NCBI GenBank assembly: GCA_019856515.1
Contig: CP082230.1
Location: 5,084,001 to 5,148,000 of the forward strand
DNA: 64,000 nt
Origin: Prolixibacteraceae bacterium
GTDB lineage: Bacteria > Bacteroidota > Bacteroidia > Bacteroidales > Prolixibacteraceae
Direction: 5' to 3'
The position numbers were made by a program, and so were the translations under genes. Position 1 is the stretch's first letter. The number at the start of each line of letters is the position of its first letter. The notes beneath the pieces were generated by a model. That model did not search any database, had not been told where the DNA came from, and saw only the letters and a program-made list of their open reading frames with translations. Shown here piece after piece: positions 62,434 to 64,000 of the stretch.

Positions 62434-63519
62434 TTATTTTCTTAATACAATTAGCGTTGCACCATATCCGTATTTTTGGAATGAAGCATCTTGTATCGTA
62501 TATTTTGCATATCTTTTTCGATGTTCTTTGTATATCTGTGTTTTTAGTGTTCCATTACCTTTGCCATGGATGAAAACAATTTTCTTAACTTTATCTTTAA
62601 TGGCTTTTTCAACTTCTTGGTGAAAAGTGTCTAGTTGATGTTTCAACATCTCACTTTTAGACAGACCATTGGTGTTGTCTAATAGTTCATTGATATGTAG
62701 GTCAATTTCACGCATATCTAGATTCTGTAGTACGATAGCACCCATAATCTTTTTTGAACTTTTATTCTCGCCTTGTGATTTGAGAGCTTTCTTTATCTCT
62801 TTTTGAGAGATGTTTTCTAAAGCTTGTTCAATATTATTGATTTGCGGATCATTTAATTGTAATAGATAGGCCTTCTTGGAAAAGAAGTCGTTTTTAATAA
62901 ATGCTCCTTCTTTATGAAGCTTTACTGGATCAATGGTTACTTCTTTATGAAGAAATGGTGGTAGCTCTTGATTTCGTTTACGAAATGGAATGATTTGAAA
63001 TGAGAATGAAGGTCTCTTTTCAAAATCACGTTCTTTAAGCTCCATTAAGTTAAATCTCATGTTTGGCTCGAGTGTACCACTTTCAATCGTCTCATAGTAA
63101 AGACCATTTCGTTTAGAGAAATGGAATAGAAGAGTGAAGTTTGAGTCATTGACAAGATATGCTTGTACACCTTTGGTGATTGGAGCATCAATATCATTTG
63201 GAATTAGTGCCATATGATATTCTGGTTCAACACTATTTTCTTGAATGTTTATCTCAACAAATCCTTTTAGGTCGGGGATCTCTTCTTGAAACCTCCAATC
63301 ACTATCGTCTTCAATTGCAGTATTTTGTGTGTCTTTCTCTTCATCAAGTAGGTCCGCTTCATTCATTGCATTGGATATGACTAATTCATTCACCATTACA
63401 GGAATTTCGAAACCATCCTCATTTTCAACATGAACCATCTTTTCGTTTACAATAGAAACAACGGTACCACCACCTATATCGTTTAGAAACTTTACTTTAT
63501 CTCCGATTCTTATTTGCAT
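62434..63519 (-). CDS. DUF2027 and Smr domain protein
   Basis: I start at ATG 63519 (MQIRIGDKVKFLNDIGGGTV), the conserved start of DUF2027 proteins; the longer frame begins 42 codons upstream without similarity. 361 residues. An SH3-like first segment (GTVVSIVNEKMVHVENEDGF) and the DUF2027 domain precede a C-terminal Smr domain (about 280-361) with REIDLHINELL (DLH) and the KIVFIHGKGNGTL motif (HGxG). Smr domains act as nucleases on branched DNA or mRNA; MutS2 is absent from this protein. The family is typical of Bacteroidota. Confidence 0.85.
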   Translation of the reverse strand: MQIRIGDKVKFLNDIGGGTVVSIVNEKMVHVENEDGFEIPVMVNELVISNAMNEADLLDEEKDTQNTAIEDDSDWRFQEEIPDLKGFVEINIQENSVEPEYHMALIPNDIDAPITKGVQAYLVNDSNFTLLFHFSKRNGLYYETIESGTLEPNMRFNLMELKERDFEKRPSFSFQIIPFRKRNQELPPFLHKEVTIDPVKLHKEGAFIKNDFFSKKAYLLQLNDPQINNIEQALENISQKEIKKALKSQGENKSSKKIMGAIVLQNLDMREIDLHINELLDNTNGLSKSEMLKHQLDTFHQEVEKAIKDKVKKIVFIHGKGNGTLKTQIYKEHRKRYAKYTIQDASFQKYGYGATLIVLRK

Positions 63520-63743
63520 AATATATTGTTTTTCTGTTTCATGAGAAAGAAAGATACAAATTCTAAGCCATTGGTAAAACTTAACACCTGTTACATCTTC
63601 CTTCAATAAATGAATTCTTCTTACAAAGATGAAAAAAACTAACATGAATTTAATGGTTTAATTTAATCCATTTAGTTTTTACAAATAATTAATTTGTAAC
63701 TTGTAGAGAGATATCTATCCAATGAATCATTAAAGCGTAAACC

Positions 63744-64000
63744 ATGGCACTAAACTACATATGGATTCTTTTTTTTATAATTGCTTTTTTATGGGGATGC
63801 ATACAACTTCTCGTTTATGGAGATTATCAAATTTTTAATGAAATGATAGACGCTTTGTTTCTCATGGCAAAGACTGGTTTCGAGGTTTCATTGGGACTTA
63901 CTGGAATTTTGTCATTATGGATGGGGATTATGAAAATTGGTGAATCAAGTGGTATAATTCGATCGTTATCTAGAATCTTTTCTCCTGTATTTAGTCGACT
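63744..64000 (+). CDS. SpmA-like nucleoside-recognition membrane protein (partial)
   Basis: Frame open from ATG 63744 to the right edge, 85 residues seen. It begins MALNYIWILFFIIAFLWGCI, a membrane helix, then ALFLMAKTGFEVSLGLTGIL, SLWMGIMKIGESSGIIRSLS and RIFSPVFSR. This matches the N-terminal half of spore-maturation-protein-A/nucleoside-recognition (Gate) domain proteins, which are widespread in non-sporulating Bacteroidota. Transport function is uncertain. Divergent from the Smr gene with a 224-base gap that holds both promoters. Confidence 0.8.
   Translation, partial: MALNYIWILFFIIAFLWGCIQLLVYGDYQIFNEMIDALFLMAKTGFEVSLGLTGILSLWMGIMKIGESSGIIRSLSRIFSPVFSR

Noticed and set aside
62434-63645. 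DUF2027-Smr protein with a 42-residue extension
   Set aside because: Conserved DUF2027 sequence begins at the internal ATG 63519; the upstream part is unrelated leader.

Overview
The window looks like chromosome of a Bacteroidota bacterium, AT-rich and probably marine (Marinilabiliales/Prolixibacteraceae is my guess, not demonstrated). The reasons are a membrane-bound beta-propeller/AraC regulator, an OMP_b-brl_3-type TonB-like receptor, a DUF2027-Smr protein, a Wzi-family capsule protein, weak or absent Shine-Dalgarno sites, and promoters matching the Bacteroidota pattern TTG-N18-20-TAnnTTTG at 44979, 47441 (minus strand) and 47818.

Region 1 (1-32.2 kb) is the distal part of a surface-polysaccharide cluster, nearly all on the plus strand. 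It encodes three nucleotide-sugar routes: UDP-L-FucNAc (CapE, CapF, and a WecB-type epimerase CapG, plus a WbuC cupin), UDP-GalNAcA (WbpP/TviC epimerase and WbpO/TviB dehydrogenase), and UDP-di-N-acetylbacillosamine (two PglF-type dehydratases, aminotransferase PglE, acetyltransferase PglD, phosphoglycosyl transferase PglC). Glycosyltransferases, a CapK-like adenylate-forming enzyme next to a CapA-like phosphatase, and a Wzi outer-membrane protein complete it. No flippase, polymerase or chain-length regulator lies inside the window.

This region is riddled with intergenic arrays of degenerate repeats: modules AACCACGAAGACACAAAG, GCCACGGATTAGACGGATT, ACACAGATGAAACAGATT and several hairpin modules. 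The arrays start at or within a few bases of stop codons and point the same way as the gene upstream. The exceptions are the arrays just downstream of two small GxxExxY (PD-(D/E)XK-like) genes, which point back, so each GxxExxY gene sits between inverted repeat arrays. I consider this the best candidate for an undescribed mobile or repeat-spreading system here.

Region 2 (32.5-47 kb) has a propeller-AraC regulator, an NPCBM-containing glycoside-hydrolase-like protein, a TonB-like outer-membrane barrel, a Sel1-repeat protein, and an operon of AraC-GyrI regulator, zinc-ribbon protein and GNAT/YoaP protein. Region 3 (47-64 kb) is mostly housekeeping: tRNA-Thr, SRP RNA, pckA with an attenuator-like leader, umuDC, a nitroreductase, folD, a lipase-like lipoprotein, a WbqC-WecE-WecF trio, a MATE transporter, a DUF2027-Smr protein and the start of an SpmA-like gene.

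Five insertion sequences form two nests: an IS1380 copy inside an IS66 (ISBst12-like) element, and an IS630 inside an IS4-family element at the 3' end of pckA. A second IS1380 copy interrupts one GxxExxY gene. Target duplications can be read directly for four of the five, and all interrupted genes rejoin in frame.
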